Positions 35,792 to 45,726 of a stretch of 64,000 nt of DNA are shown in pieces. Positions within the stretch are counted from its first letter, which is position 1, and every line of letters starts with the position of its first letter. Position numbers and translations under genes: made by a program. A model generated the notes under the pieces. It was not told where the DNA came from. It saw nothing but the letters and a program-made list of their open reading frames with translations, and made no database searches. Origin of the DNA: Pseudomonas sp. KK4 (lineage in GTDB: Bacteria > Pseudomonadota > Gammaproteobacteria > Pseudomonadales > Pseudomonadaceae); the NCBI RefSeq assembly GCF_001984065.1, contig NZ_LYVP01000005.1, forward strand, positions 1 to 64,000, in the 5' to 3' direction.

Positions 35792-37120
35792 TTGGATTGG
35801 CCTACCCTGCTCACCCGCGAACGCCTCGGAAAACCCCTGCACAGCCCGCAAGAGCTCGGTCGCAGCCCCTTTCACAAAGACCATGACCGCATTATTTTCT
35901 CCGGCGCGTTTCGGCGCCTGGGGCGCAAGACACAGGTCCACCCGGTCTCCAGCAACGACCATATCCACACGCGCCTGACCCATTCGCTGGAAGTCAGCTG
36001 TGTGGGCCGTTCGCTGGGCATGCGCGTGGGTGAAACCATCCGCAGTGCCCTGCCCGACTGGTGCGAACCCAGCGACCTGGGGATGGTGGTGCAGTCGGCC
36101 TGCCTGGCCCACGACATCGGCAACCCGCCGTTCGGTCACTCCGGCGAGGACGCGATTCGCCACTGGTTCCAGCAGGCCGCCGGCCGTGGCTGGCTCGAAG
36201 CCATGAGCGACGCCGAGCGTAATGACTTCCTCAATTTCGAAGGCAACGCCCAAGGCTTCCGGGTGCTGACCCAGCTGGAGTACCACCAGTTCGACGGCGG
36301 CACCCGGCTGACCTATGCCACCCTCGGCACCTATCTCAAATACCCCTGGACGGCTCGGCACGCCGATTCGCTGGGCTACAAGAAACACAAATTCGGCTGC
36401 TACCAGAGCGAGCTGCCCTTGCTGGAACAGATCGCCCACAAACTCGGCCTGCCGCAAATCGAGGACCAGCGCTGGGCGCGTCACCCGTTGGTGTATCTGA
36501 TGGAGGCTGCCGATGATATTTGCTATGCGTTGATCGACCTCGAAGATGGCCTGGAGATGTCGCTGCTCGAATACGCCGAAGTGGAATCGCTGCTGCTGGA
36601 CCTGGTGGGCGACGATCTGCCGGAAACCTATCGTCAGCTCGGCCCTGGGGATTCGCGTCGACGCAAACTGGCGATCCTGCGCGGCAAAGCCATCGAGCAC
36701 CTGACCAACGCCGCCGCCCGTGCGTTCGTCGAGCAGCAGGACGCGTTGCTGGCCGGCACCCTGCCCGGGGATCTGGTGGAGCACATGCACGGCCCGGCCA
36801 AACGTTGCGTGCTCAATGCAAAGGACATGGCGCGCAAGAAAATCTTTCAGGACAAACGCAAGACCCTGCACGAAATCGGCGCCTATACCACCCTGGAAAT
36901 TCTGCTCAATGCCTTCTGCGGCGCCGCCGTGGAGCAACACAACGGTCGTACACCTTCGTTCAAGAGTCGGCGAATTCTCGATCTGCTGGGCAACAATGCG
37001 CCGAATCCACACGGTTCGCTTCATGCCTCCTTCCTGCGGATGATCGACTTCATCGCGGGTATGACGGACAGCTATGCCAGTGACATGGCGCTGGAAATGA
37101 CCGGGCGCTCAAGTCACTGA
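35792..37120 (+). CDS. dgt: dGTPase family phosphohydrolase
   Basis: 442 residues, deoxyguanosinetriphosphate triphosphohydrolase-like. The HD motif reads [18 protein letters not shown] (about 106-123), with an earlier [12 protein letters not shown] and [11 protein letters not shown] signature. It hydrolyses dNTPs to nucleoside and triphosphate. The start is TTG 35792, with GGAGAG eight bases upstream. In P. aeruginosa the equivalent gene lies next to rocS2-rocA2, as here. Confidence 0.88.
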   Translation: MDWPTLLTRERLGKPLHSPQELGRSPFHKDHDRIIFSGAFRRLGRKTQVHPVSSNDHIHTRLTHSLEVSCVGRSLGMRVGETIRSALPDWCEPSDLGMVVQSACLAHDIGNPPFGHSGEDAIRHWFQQAAGRGWLEAMSDAERNDFLNFEGNAQGFRVLTQLEYHQFDGGTRLTYATLGTYLKYPWTARHADSLGYKKHKFGCYQSELPLLEQIAHKLGLPQIEDQRWARHPLVYLMEAADDICYALIDLEDGLEMSLLEYAEVESLLLDLVGDDLPETYRQLGPGDSRRRKLAILRGKAIEHLTNAAARAFVEQQDALLAGTLPGDLVEHMHGPAKRCVLNAKDMARKKIFQDKRKTLHEIGAYTTLEILLNAFCGAAVEQHNGRTPSFKSRRILDLLGNNAPNPHGSLHASFLRMIDFIAGMTDSYASDMALEMTGRSSH

Positions 37121-37151
37121 TGGGGTGATGTGCCAAGTTTTGAAGTGAACG

Positions 37152-37195
37152 CATTCCCCTGCAGGAGCGAGCATGCTCGATTCTGCAGGGGAATG
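37152..37195. repeat. REP-like palindrome, degenerate
   Basis: Outer arms CATTCCCCTGCAG and CTGCAGGGGAATG enclose GAGCGAGCATGCTCG. It shares the GAGCGAGC...GCTCG core with the REP family but the outer arms differ. It follows dgt and probably forms the end of its transcript. Confidence 0.6.
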
Positions 37196-37314
37196 TGCCA
37201 ATCCAAATGCACTCAACATTCACCGAATCCCCCTACAACTCAAGTCGCGTGAACTGATCGATTGTCGGATCGGGAAGCGGAACAATCGGGACTCCTTTGC
37301 TCGATAAAAGACGC

Positions 37315-37728
37315 ATGAATAATATGAACAAAGAAAACCTGCGCATCTTGCTGGTCGAAGACCATCCGTTTCAGCTCAAGGCCAATCAAATTCTACTCGA
37401 GAGTTACGGCTTCAATCGATTGACCACGTCCGATTCTGCCCAGGGTGCCCTGCAGCAAATGCGGGGCGCCGATCAACCTTTCGATATTCTTTTGTGCGAT
37501 CAATGTTTGCCAGACCTTTCGGGTATCGATCTGGTGAAGTTTGCCAGCCACCGAGGGATGATCAAACGGGCAATCCTGCTGAGCAGCCTGACGCCGGCTG
37601 AGCTGGACGGGCTTGAACACTTGGCCGTGGCTGATGATCTGCCACTGCTGGGTTATTTGATAAAACCGCTGAAAAAATCCGAATTCATACAACTATTGAC
37701 CTCATGTTTATTTGAAAACCATTGCTAG
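37315..37728 (+). CDS. stand-alone receiver-domain protein (RocR-REC-like)
   Basis: 137 residues, REC domain only: acidic pair VEDHP, phospho-acceptor Asp in LLCDQCLPDLSG (about residue 57), Ser/Thr in LLSSLTP and Lys in LIKPLKKSE. It has no output domain. The pattern LCDxxLPDLSGIDLVKFAS resembles the receiver of RocR, whose full form carries an EAL domain. It lies just before the RocA2/RocS2-like genes. GC is visibly lower than in neighbours. Start ATG 37315 is uncertain; 37324 also fits. Confidence 0.8.
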   Translation: MNNMNKENLRILLVEDHPFQLKANQILLESYGFNRLTTSDSAQGALQQMRGADQPFDILLCDQCLPDLSGIDLVKFASHRGMIKRAILLSSLTPAELDGLEHLAVADDLPLLGYLIKPLKKSEFIQLLTSCLFENHC

Positions 37729-37854
37729 AAGATAAACGTAAAAACAACAAATAACGCTCAACCCTGAAAATTAAACCCACAACTAACTAATTTCAATTTA
37801 AAACCCACCTGTAAACAAGGCTAGTTATCGCGTAGTCCTTTTCTTTTTTGCCTG

Positions 37855-37868
37855 TAGGAACATTCCTA
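37855..37868. promoter_or_regulatory. inverted TTCCTA repeat upstream of the RocA2-like gene
   Basis: TAGGAACATTCCTA, a perfect six-base inverted repeat with a two-base centre, 91 bases before the regulator start in an AT-rich gap. BvgA/EvgA-type regulators recognise inverted heptamers close to TTTCCTA, so it is a candidate binding site. A wider CCTGTAG/CTACAGG pair (37851 and 37877) encloses it and could instead make it a hairpin. Confidence 0.45.
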
Positions 37869-37958
37869 TTTTGCCACTACAGGTCAGTCAGTTCATACGC
37901 CCCCTCAACTATCTGAGCTAAGGTGCGCGCTTTATTTCAGTTCCCATGGGATTTTATT

Positions 37959-38585
37959 ATGAACTCCGTTTTTATCGTCGACGACCACCCTGTCATCCGG
38001 CTTGCCGTTCGTATGCTGCTTGAACATGAAGGCTACAAAGTCGTTGGTGAAACCGACAACGGGGTCGATGCCATGCAGATGGTTCGCGAGTGCATGCCGG
38101 ACCTGGTCATTCTCGACATCAGCATTCCCAAGCTCGACGGCCTGGAGGTGCTGGCCCGTTTCAACGCTATGAGTACGCCCCTCAAGACACTGGTACTCAC
38201 GGCACAGTGCCCGACACTCTTCGGTATTCGCTGCATGCAATCGGGCGCGTCAGGCTATGTGTGCAAACAGGAAGACCTCAGCGAACTGGTCAGCGCCATC
38301 AAGGCCGTGTTGTCGGGTTACAACTACTTCCCGAGCGAAGCATTGAGCCCGGTCAAGGGTGACGAAGCGCGTTGTGCCGAACTTGAATTGTTCAAGTCGG
38401 TCAACGATCGGGAACTGATGGTGTTGCAACTTTTTGCCCAGGGTCGCACCAACAAGGAAATTGCCAAAGGCATGTTCCTGAGCAACAAGACCGTCAGCAC
38501 TTACAAAAAACGCCTGATGCAAAAACTCAAGGCCAAGTCGTTGGTCGAGCTGATCGAAATGGCAAAACGCAACGCATTGGTGTGA
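37959..38585 (+). CDS. rocA2: LuxR-type response regulator, RocA2/BvgA-like
   Basis: 208 residues. The receiver has VDDHP, Asp in LVILDISIPKLDG (about 55) and a Lys position in VCKQED. The C-terminal LuxR helix-turn-helix reads NDRELMVLQLFAQGRTNKEIAKGMFLSNKTVSTYKKRLMQKL. Paired with the hybrid kinase that starts within its stop codon. The symbol rests on synteny with P. aeruginosa (dgt beside rocS2-rocA2) and domain match. ATG 37959 chosen; a frame extends further upstream without a binding site. Confidence 0.8.
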   Translation: MNSVFIVDDHPVIRLAVRMLLEHEGYKVVGETDNGVDAMQMVRECMPDLVILDISIPKLDGLEVLARFNAMSTPLKTLVLTAQCPTLFGIRCMQSGASGYVCKQEDLSELVSAIKAVLSGYNYFPSEALSPVKGDEARCAELELFKSVNDRELMVLQLFAQGRTNKEIAKGMFLSNKTVSTYKKRLMQKLKAKSLVELIEMAKRNALV

Positions 38586-41500
38586 GAGTCAGGATGCCCA
38601 GTCGTGTGATGGATTATCTGCTGTTGATTGCTGTTGGCCTTTGCCTGAGCAGCCCATTGCTCGCGGCACAGCACAGTGAAAACTATGACTTGCTGAGTCG
38701 CTCGACGGCCGGGCACCTGGACCTTCAACTGGACCCGGCACAAAAGCGCTGGCTGAAGAACAGACACGAACTGATCCTGGGGACTTCGGCACCGGACTAT
38801 CCGCCTTTCGACCTGACCCTGAGCGGCCGCGACTACGAGGGTTTCACCGCCGACTATGCGGGCATCCTCGGTCAGGTCACCGACTTGCCCGTCAGGGTTC
38901 AGCGCTTCGCTTCCCGAGGCGCCGCCATCGAGGCGCTGGAAAACGGTGAAGTCGACCTGCTCGGTACCGCCAACGGATTCGAAGCGCGCAATAGCGCAAT
39001 CAGCCTGTCCAGGCCCTACGCGGTGGACCAACCGGTGCTGGTGACCCGAGAAGGCGAGACTCGGTCGCTGACCGATGGCCTGTCCGGCATGCGCTTGAGC
39101 ATGGTCTATCACTACTTGCCGCTGGATGAGGTCAAGGCCCTGTATCCGAAAGCGCTCATCACCGCTTACCCGTCCTACCAGAATGCGATCAATGCCGTGG
39201 CGTTCGACCAGGCTGACGTTTTCCTCGGCGACACCATTTCCACCCACTACATGATCAACAAGGGCTATTTGAACAACATCCGCATGGCCAACTTCGGCAA
39301 ACACGAAGCCCACGGTTTCAGTTTCGCGGTGCATCAGAACAATCCAGAACTGCTGGGCATCGTCAACGCCATACTCGCGGCCATCCCCACCAGCGTTCGA
39401 GAAAACATCGCCAAGCGCTGGAGCGCCGGCAGCGACATCCTGCTCACCGATCACAAACTGGAACTCAGCTACAGCGAAGAACGCTGGCTGGCACAGCATC
39501 CGGTGGTGCGGGTGGTGGTCAACGAAGCCTTCGCCCCCCTCACCTTTTTCGACAGCGCCGGCAACTTCCGCGGGGTTGCCGCAGATCTGCTGGAGCTCAT
39601 CAGGCTGCGCACCGGCCTGCGCTTCGACATCCAGCGCAGCCGCAGCGACAGCGACATGATCCAAAAGCTCGAGGCCGGCCAGGCCGACCTGATCGCCGCC
39701 CTGCTGCCCAGCGCGCAACGCGAAACCCAACTGAATTTCAGCCGCCCCTACCTGCAAAATTCCTACGTGCTGCTGACCCGCAAGGCCGAAGACAGCCCGG
39801 CCAACCTGAGCCAGTTGCACGGCAAGCGCCTGGCCATCGCCCAAGGCCACCCTTTGACGGCATACCTGAAGCGCGAATACCCGCTGATCAAACTTATCGA
39901 AACCCCGGACACCTTCAGCGCCGTGGAAATGCTCGCCGAAGGCCTGGCGCAAGGCGCGGTCAATTCATTGGTGATCGCCAACTACTTCATTTCATCGCGA
40001 CTGTTCGAACACACGCTGCAGATCAGCACCACCATCGGCACCGAACAAGCGGCGTTCTCCCTGGCGACCCAACGCGAGGCCGGCGAACTGCATGACATCC
40101 TCAACAAAGCCCTGCTGAGCATCTCGCCGGAAGAACTGGGCATCATCAACAGTCGCTGGCGCGGCTATTCGGCGTCGTCGCAAAGCACCTGGCGCAACTA
40201 TCACCGGCTGTTCTATCAGATCGTCATCGGCGCCGGCGTGCTGCTGCTGATTTCAGTGGCCTGGAACGCCTACATGCGACGTCAGATCAATCAGCGCAAG
40301 GCCGCCGAACGTGCCCTGAGTGATCAGTACGAGTTCATGCGCTCGCTGGTCAACGGCACGCCACACCCGATTTACGTACGCGATCGCCAAGGCCTGTTGC
40401 AAAGCTGCAACGACAGTTACCTGCATGCCTTCAGCGCCCGGCGCGAAGAAGTCATCGGTAAAAGTGTCATCGAAAGCACCCTGAGCAACGCTTTCGAAGC
40501 GCGGGAATTTCAGGCCGATTACCAGCGGGTGGTGTCCGAGGGTCGACCGCTGATTCTCGACCGTCCGCTGCACATCGGCGGGCGCCGGCTGACGATCTAT
40601 CACTGGATCCTCCCCTACAGGGACTCCAGCGGCGAAGTCCAAGGCATCATCGGCGGCTGGATCGACATCAGCGAGCGCCGACAGCTGTTCGACGACCTGC
40701 GTTGCGCCAAGGAGCGCGCCGATCAGGCCAACCGGGCCAAGAGCACGTTCCTGGCGACCATGAGTCACGAGATCCGTACCCCCATGAATGCCATCATCGG
40801 CATGCTCGAACTGACGCTCAAGCGCATCGAACGGCAACACCCGGACCGCCCGGCCATCGATGTGGCCTACAACTCGGCCAAAGACCTGCTGGAACTGATC
40901 GGCGATATTCTGGACATCGCACGCATCGAATCCGGCCACATGAGCCTGAGCCCGGAACGGGTCAATCCGCGGGAAATCGTGGCGTCCGTGGTGCGGATTT
41001 TCGACGGTCTGGCACGGCAGAAAGACCTTGAGCTTCGGCTGGATTTCAATCCGAGCAACCCCTGCGTCGACGTTCTGCTCGATCCGCTGCGCTTCAAGCA
41101 GGTGCTGTCGAACCTGGTCAGCAACGCGATCAAATTCACTGAACAGGGCCAAGTGAGCATCAGCGTCGAACTTTACCCGGGTGTCGAGCCTGACCAGGTA
41201 CAGATGCAGGTCCTGGTCGAGGACAGCGGGATCGGCATCAGTGCAGAGGATCAGCACCGCTTGTTCGAGCCCTTCGCCCAGGCCGAAAACGCTGGGCAAA
41301 CGGCCCGCGGCGGCACCGGACTGGGTCTGGTGATCAGCCGCAGTCTGTGCGAAACCATGGGCGGCAGCCTGCAACTGAGCAGTCAGCCAGGGATCGGCAC
41401 ACGTGTGCACCTGTCGCTACTTTTACCGTCGCTGCCACGGGAGCCTGAAGTGGAAAAACCCCAACCCCTCCTCCATGTCGCCACCACCGCGTTGAAGGTG

Positions 41501-42235
41501 CTGGTGGTGGATGATCACGCGGCCAATCGCTTGCTGATGTGCCAGCAACTGGAGTTTCTCGGCCATCGATTCAGCGGCGCATCGGACGGTAAGGAGGGCT
41601 TCGAAATATGGAAGTCCGACGTGTTCGACCTGGTGATCGTTGACTGCAACATGCCGGTCATGAATGGCTACGAACTGGCCCGGGCCATTCGCCAACACGA
41701 ACAACAGACGCAGCAGACGCCCTGCACCGTCCTGGGGTTCACCGCCAATGCGCAGCCCGAGGAAGTCCAGCGCTGCAAGCATGCCGGCATGGACGACTGC
41801 CTGTTCAAACCACTGACGCTGACAGCCCTGAGCCAATGGGTCGAGGGCCTGGCGCCAACCGACCGTTCACCGGCCTTCAGCATGGAAGGCTTGCGACTGT
41901 TGACCGGTGGCAACCCGGTGTTGAACCAGCGCCTGCTGGCTGAACTGCTCAACAGCAATCGCCATGACCGCCAGGGGTTGCAGGCCCTGCATGGGTGTAC
42001 CGACCTGCAGGCATTTATCGACATCGCTCACAAAATCAAGGGCGCTGCACGAATCGTTCAGGCCTCGCGACTGATCGACAGCTGCGAAACCCTGGAAACC
42101 GCCTGCCGCGGACCGTTGCAGGCCGACCTGTTGGCCGAATGCTGCAGCGCCGTGGACCGCGCCTTGCTGGAGCTGGACCAGGCATTGCTGCAACAAATCG
42201 CCCACCACCACGACGGCAAAAAGCCAGAGGCTTAA
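38582..42235 (+). CDS. rocS2: unorthodox hybrid sensor kinase, RocS2/BvgS-like
   Basis: 1217 residues: signal peptide (about 8-28), two periplasmic Venus-flytrap domains (about 62-285 and 300-530), a membrane helix (about 542-563), PAS (about 580-700), HisKA (STFLATMSHEIRTP, His about 728), ATPase (N box NLVSNAIKF, G box GGTGLGLV), receiver (Asp in VIVDCNMPVMNG, about 1021) and Hpt (IAHKIKGAAR, His about 1150). This is the full BvgS/EvgS phosphorelay. GTG 38582 overlaps the regulator stop; ATG 38594 is the alternative. Roc2 of P. aeruginosa tunes fimbriae and efflux genes. Confidence 0.88.
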   Translation: MRVRMPSRVMDYLLLIAVGLCLSSPLLAAQHSENYDLLSRSTAGHLDLQLDPAQKRWLKNRHELILGTSAPDYPPFDLTLSGRDYEGFTADYAGILGQVTDLPVRVQRFASRGAAIEALENGEVDLLGTANGFEARNSAISLSRPYAVDQPVLVTREGETRSLTDGLSGMRLSMVYHYLPLDEVKALYPKALITAYPSYQNAINAVAFDQADVFLGDTISTHYMINKGYLNNIRMANFGKHEAHGFSFAVHQNNPELLGIVNAILAAIPTSVRENIAKRWSAGSDILLTDHKLELSYSEERWLAQHPVVRVVVNEAFAPLTFFDSAGNFRGVAADLLELIRLRTGLRFDIQRSRSDSDMIQKLEAGQADLIAALLPSAQRETQLNFSRPYLQNSYVLLTRKAEDSPANLSQLHGKRLAIAQGHPLTAYLKREYPLIKLIETPDTFSAVEMLAEGLAQGAVNSLVIANYFISSRLFEHTLQISTTIGTEQAAFSLATQREAGELHDILNKALLSISPEELGIINSRWRGYSASSQSTWRNYHRLFYQIVIGAGVLLLISVAWNAYMRRQINQRKAAERALSDQYEFMRSLVNGTPHPIYVRDRQGLLQSCNDSYLHAFSARREEVIGKSVIESTLSNAFEAREFQADYQRVVSEGRPLILDRPLHIGGRRLTIYHWILPYRDSSGEVQGIIGGWIDISERRQLFDDLRCAKERADQANRAKSTFLATMSHEIRTPMNAIIGMLELTLKRIERQHPDRPAIDVAYNSAKDLLELIGDILDIARIESGHMSLSPERVNPREIVASVVRIFDGLARQKDLELRLDFNPSNPCVDVLLDPLRFKQVLSNLVSNAIKFTEQGQVSISVELYPGVEPDQVQMQVLVEDSGIGISAEDQHRLFEPFAQAENAGQTARGGTGLGLVISRSLCETMGGSLQLSSQPGIGTRVHLSLLLPSLPREPEVEKPQPLLHVATTALKVLVVDDHAANRLLMCQQLEFLGHRFSGASDGKEGFEIWKSDVFDLVIVDCNMPVMNGYELARAIRQHEQQTQQTPCTVLGFTANAQPEEVQRCKHAGMDDCLFKPLTLTALSQWVEGLAPTDRSPAFSMEGLRLLTGGNPVLNQRLLAELLNSNRHDRQGLQALHGCTDLQAFIDIAHKIKGAARIVQASRLIDSCETLETACRGPLQADLLAECCSAVDRALLELDQALLQQIAHHHDGKKPEA

Positions 42236-42283
42236 CTATGCTTGGTCGCTGAGCAGTGTGTTAACCATCACGGAGCGACCTGC

Positions 42284-45235
42284 ATGCCCAACCCACTGCG
42301 CCTGGATCAGCGGCGATTTCCGCTGCATGTTCACATCAGCGTGATGTTCACCATCCTGCTGATGCTGACCGGGGTGGTGTTGGGCATTTTCAATTATCGA
42401 CAGACCACCCAGATCATCCTCTCCAGCAGCGAGAAGCTGTTCAATCGCATCGAGCAGGATGTACGCCTGGACCTGGCCGCCACCTACGAGCCGATTCGTC
42501 ACTTGCTGAGCCTGCAGGTGGTGAACCCGGCGGTCCAGGCCACGGACCTGCAGCAACGCCTGGCGCTGCTCAAGCCGTTCAGCCAGTCGCTCACCGACAA
42601 CCCCGATCTGGCCTCGCTTTACGTCGGTTACGGCAACGGTGATTTTTTCATGGTTCGCCCCATGCGAACCGACGCGCTGAAAACCCTGCTCAAAGCGCCG
42701 CAGACAGCGGCCTATCAAGTATGGAGCATCGAACACGACAGCAGCGGCCAGGCGCATTCTCAATCCCTGTTCTTTGATCAGAAACTGACCTTCATCAGCC
42801 GCCAGGACAACGCCGAAGACCGCTACGACCCGCGCAGTCGCGCCTGGTTCAACAGTGCCAGCCGCGACCAGGACCAGATCACCACCGAACCCTATGTTTT
42901 TTTCTCCACCCATAACGTCGGCACCACCCTGGCCCGGCGCAGTGGCGATCAAGTGGTGATGGGGGCCGACCTGACCCTGGCCGAACTCAGCGCCACCCTG
43001 GCCAAGCATGTGGTCACCCCGGCTACCGAAATCGCCCTGTTCGATGCCCAAGGCAATGCGGTGGCCTATCCCGACGCCAGCCGCCTGATCATCGACGATC
43101 AGACCGCCCGCCTGAGCAAGGCCGCCGACCTGAGCCCCAGCCTGGGTGCATTGATCAACAGCCCGCCTGACGGCAAGCGCCTGGAGGTGGGCGGTCGCCA
43201 ATGGATCGTGGCCCGCAGCCACATGGAGGAAGGCGGCCCCCATGGCCTGCAACTGGCAATGCTGGTACCGGAAGACGAATTGCTCGTCGATGCCTACCGC
43301 ATGCGCTGGCAAGGTGCGTTGATCACCCTGACGACGCTGCTGCTGTGCGTGCCGCTGGGCTGGCTGACCTCACGGATACTGGTCAAGCCCTTGCGCGCCC
43401 TGGTGCGCGAGGCGGATGCCATACGAAGCTTCGATTTCAACGTTCCACTGTCCCGTCGCTCCCCGGTGCTGGAAGTCGACCAGTTGAGCCTGTCGATGGG
43501 GCGCATGAAAGACACCCTGGCCAGCTTCTTCCAGATCACCGACAGCCTGAGTGCGGAAACACGTTTTGCCCCGTTGCTCGAGCGGGTGCTGTTCGAAACC
43601 GTGAAAATCGGCCAGGCCGAAGCCGGCCTGATCTACCTGCGTGAGGGCGACGGCGATCGCATGGAACCCCAAGGGCTGGTGATCAGGGAAGCGGCGCAAA
43701 CCCTGTCGTGCTTCGACCTGGGAGCTCACTCGCTCCAGGATCCGCAGAGCCCGGCCTGGATTCGTCAACTGTCGACCGCCGACAACGTGGTCAGCAACCT
43801 GGGCTTCGAGCAGGCCGGGGATTTGCAGAAAGTATTGCTTGCTCTGGAATGCCCCCGGGTGCATCTGATCGGCATCCGCTTGCACAACCGTCACAACGAC
43901 ACCGTGGGTCTGCTGGTGTTTCTGCTGGCTGACAGCGGCAACAAGGACGATCTGGAAAAACTGCGCCCCGATCGCATTGCGTTTTTGCAAGCGGTGTCCG
44001 GCGCCGCGGCGGTGAGTATCGAAAGTCAGCGCCTGCAAGCCCGCCAAAAACAGCTGCTGGACGCCTTCATCAAATTGCTGGCCGGCGCGATTGACGCCAA
44101 GAGCCCCTACACCGGCGGCCATTGTCAGCGGGTACCGGTGCTGACCCTGATGCTTGCCCAGGCGGCGGCGGCGAGCCAAGACCCGGCTTTGAGCGGCTAT
44201 CAACCCAGCGACGATGAATGGGAAGCGCTGCACATCGCCGCCTGGCTGCACGACTGCGGCAAGGTCACCACTCCGGAATACGTGGTCGATAAAGCCACCA
44301 AACTCGAAACCCTCAACGACCGCATCCACGAGATCCGCACCCGCTTCGAGGTGCTCAAGCGCGATGCGTGGATCGGTTACTGGCAAGGGCTCGCCCAGGG
44401 TGGCGACGAGCAAGCGCTGGCGCGGCAGCGTGATGCCACCCTGGAACAACTGGACGATGATTTTGCCTTCGTGGCCCGCTGCAATCTGGGCGGCGAAGCC
44501 ATGGCCGAGACCGATTTGCAGCGCCTGCGCAGCATCGGCCAGCGCACCTGGCTGCGAACCCTGGATGATCGACTGGGGGTTTCCTGGGAAGAGAACCAAC
44601 GCCAGAACCGCACGCCGGCGCCGACACTGCCGGTGACCGAGTCACTGCTGGCGGACAAGCCCGAGCACCTGCTGGAACGCGCCGATGCCGAACTGATCCC
44701 GCCGGACAACCCCTGGGGTTTCAAACTGGACGTGCCGCGCTACAAGTACAACCGGGGCGAGCTCTACAACCTGAGCATCACCCGCGGCACCCTGACCGGC
44801 GAAGAGCGCTACATCATCAATCACCACATGGTGCAGACGATCCTGATGCTCGATCAGTTGCCCTTCCCCAGCCACCTGCGCAACGTTCCGGAAATCGCCG
44901 GTGGCCATCACGAAAAAATGGACGGCACCGGCTATCCCAAGCGCCTGAAACGTGAAGAGATGAGCCTGCCGGCACGGATGATGGCGATCGCCGATATTTT
45001 CGAAGCGCTGACCGCCGCCGACCGGCCCTACAAGAAAGCCAAGTCGTTGAGCGAGGCGCTGGGCATCATGGCGTTCATGTGCCGCGATGCCCACATCGAT
45101 CCGGCATTGTTCGAGTTGTTCATCAAGGCGCACATTTACAGACAGTACGCCGAGCGCTTCCTCGACCCGGGGCAGATCGATGCGGTAGATCCTTCAGGCT
45201 TGCTGATCAAGGCAGGTCTGGCGAGTGGATCTTGA
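42284..45235 (+). CDS. membrane sensor HD-GYP phosphodiesterase with long insertion
   Basis: 983 residues: helix about 15-40, periplasmic dCache-like domain (about 45-340), helix about 342-365, HAMP-like linker, GAF-like domain (about 430-595), then HD-GYP. The HD site reads AAWLHDCGK (about 656) and the GYP site HHEKMDGTGYP (about 873-884). These are some 227 residues apart; typical HD-GYP domains have about 70. The insertion (about 675-835) is charged and helical. Key residues are present, so cyclic-di-GMP hydrolysis is likely. It follows the RocS2-like gene by 48 bases. ATG 42284 has GGAG upstream. Confidence 0.88.
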   Translation: MPNPLRLDQRRFPLHVHISVMFTILLMLTGVVLGIFNYRQTTQIILSSSEKLFNRIEQDVRLDLAATYEPIRHLLSLQVVNPAVQATDLQQRLALLKPFSQSLTDNPDLASLYVGYGNGDFFMVRPMRTDALKTLLKAPQTAAYQVWSIEHDSSGQAHSQSLFFDQKLTFISRQDNAEDRYDPRSRAWFNSASRDQDQITTEPYVFFSTHNVGTTLARRSGDQVVMGADLTLAELSATLAKHVVTPATEIALFDAQGNAVAYPDASRLIIDDQTARLSKAADLSPSLGALINSPPDGKRLEVGGRQWIVARSHMEEGGPHGLQLAMLVPEDELLVDAYRMRWQGALITLTTLLLCVPLGWLTSRILVKPLRALVREADAIRSFDFNVPLSRRSPVLEVDQLSLSMGRMKDTLASFFQITDSLSAETRFAPLLERVLFETVKIGQAEAGLIYLREGDGDRMEPQGLVIREAAQTLSCFDLGAHSLQDPQSPAWIRQLSTADNVVSNLGFEQAGDLQKVLLALECPRVHLIGIRLHNRHNDTVGLLVFLLADSGNKDDLEKLRPDRIAFLQAVSGAAAVSIESQRLQARQKQLLDAFIKLLAGAIDAKSPYTGGHCQRVPVLTLMLAQAAAASQDPALSGYQPSDDEWEALHIAAWLHDCGKVTTPEYVVDKATKLETLNDRIHEIRTRFEVLKRDAWIGYWQGLAQGGDEQALARQRDATLEQLDDDFAFVARCNLGGEAMAETDLQRLRSIGQRTWLRTLDDRLGVSWEENQRQNRTPAPTLPVTESLLADKPEHLLERADAELIPPDNPWGFKLDVPRYKYNRGELYNLSITRGTLTGEERYIINHHMVQTILMLDQLPFPSHLRNVPEIAGGHHEKMDGTGYPKRLKREEMSLPARMMAIADIFEALTAADRPYKKAKSLSEALGIMAFMCRDAHIDPALFELFIKAHIYRQYAERFLDPGQIDAVDPSGLLIKAGLASGS

Positions 45236-45243
45236 ATCGGTCA

Positions 45244-45726
45244 TCAGCAATCGGTCAGACGCAGGAAAATCGCCGCCAGTTGCTCGATACCGGCCTGATC
45301 CTCGGCAGTGAAACGCGCCAGTTTCGGGCTGTCGAGGTCCAGTACGCCGATCAGGCGACCGTCCTTGACCAGCGGCACCACCAGTTCGCTGTTCGAGGCG
45401 CTGTCACAGGCGATGTGCCCGGGAAACGCGTGCACGTCTTCAACCAATTGCGTCTGTAAGGTCGCCGCCGCCGTGCCACACACACCGCGACCGAAGGGAA
45501 TGCGCACACAGGCGATCTGCCCCTGGAACGGACCCAGCACCAGTTCTTCGTTGCGATTGAGGTAGAAACCGGCCCAGTTCAGGTCGTCGAGCTGATTGAA
45601 CAGGAATGCCGAAAACTGCGCGGCGTTGGCAATGAAATCCCGCTCGTGCGCCAGCAGCGACTCCAACTGCGCGTGCAGCATGCCGTAGCCTTCCAGGCCC
45701 TGGTCGCTCTGTTGTAAATCGATCAT
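45244..45726 (-). CDS. free methionine-(R)-sulfoxide reductase (GAF)
   Basis: 160 residues, single GAF domain. LNWAGFYLNRNEELVLGPFQGQIACVRIPFGRGVCGTAA carries the family cysteines (about 85 and 95), with a third in HIACDSASNSELVVPL. It reduces free methionine-R-sulfoxide. The start overlaps the stop of the ATPase gene upstream (ATGA). It converges on the HD-GYP gene. Confidence 0.9.
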   Translation of the reverse strand: MIDLQQSDQGLEGYGMLHAQLESLLAHERDFIANAAQFSAFLFNQLDDLNWAGFYLNRNEELVLGPFQGQIACVRIPFGRGVCGTAAATLQTQLVEDVHAFPGHIACDSASNSELVVPLVKDGRLIGVLDLDSPKLARFTAEDQAGIEQLAAIFLRLTDC

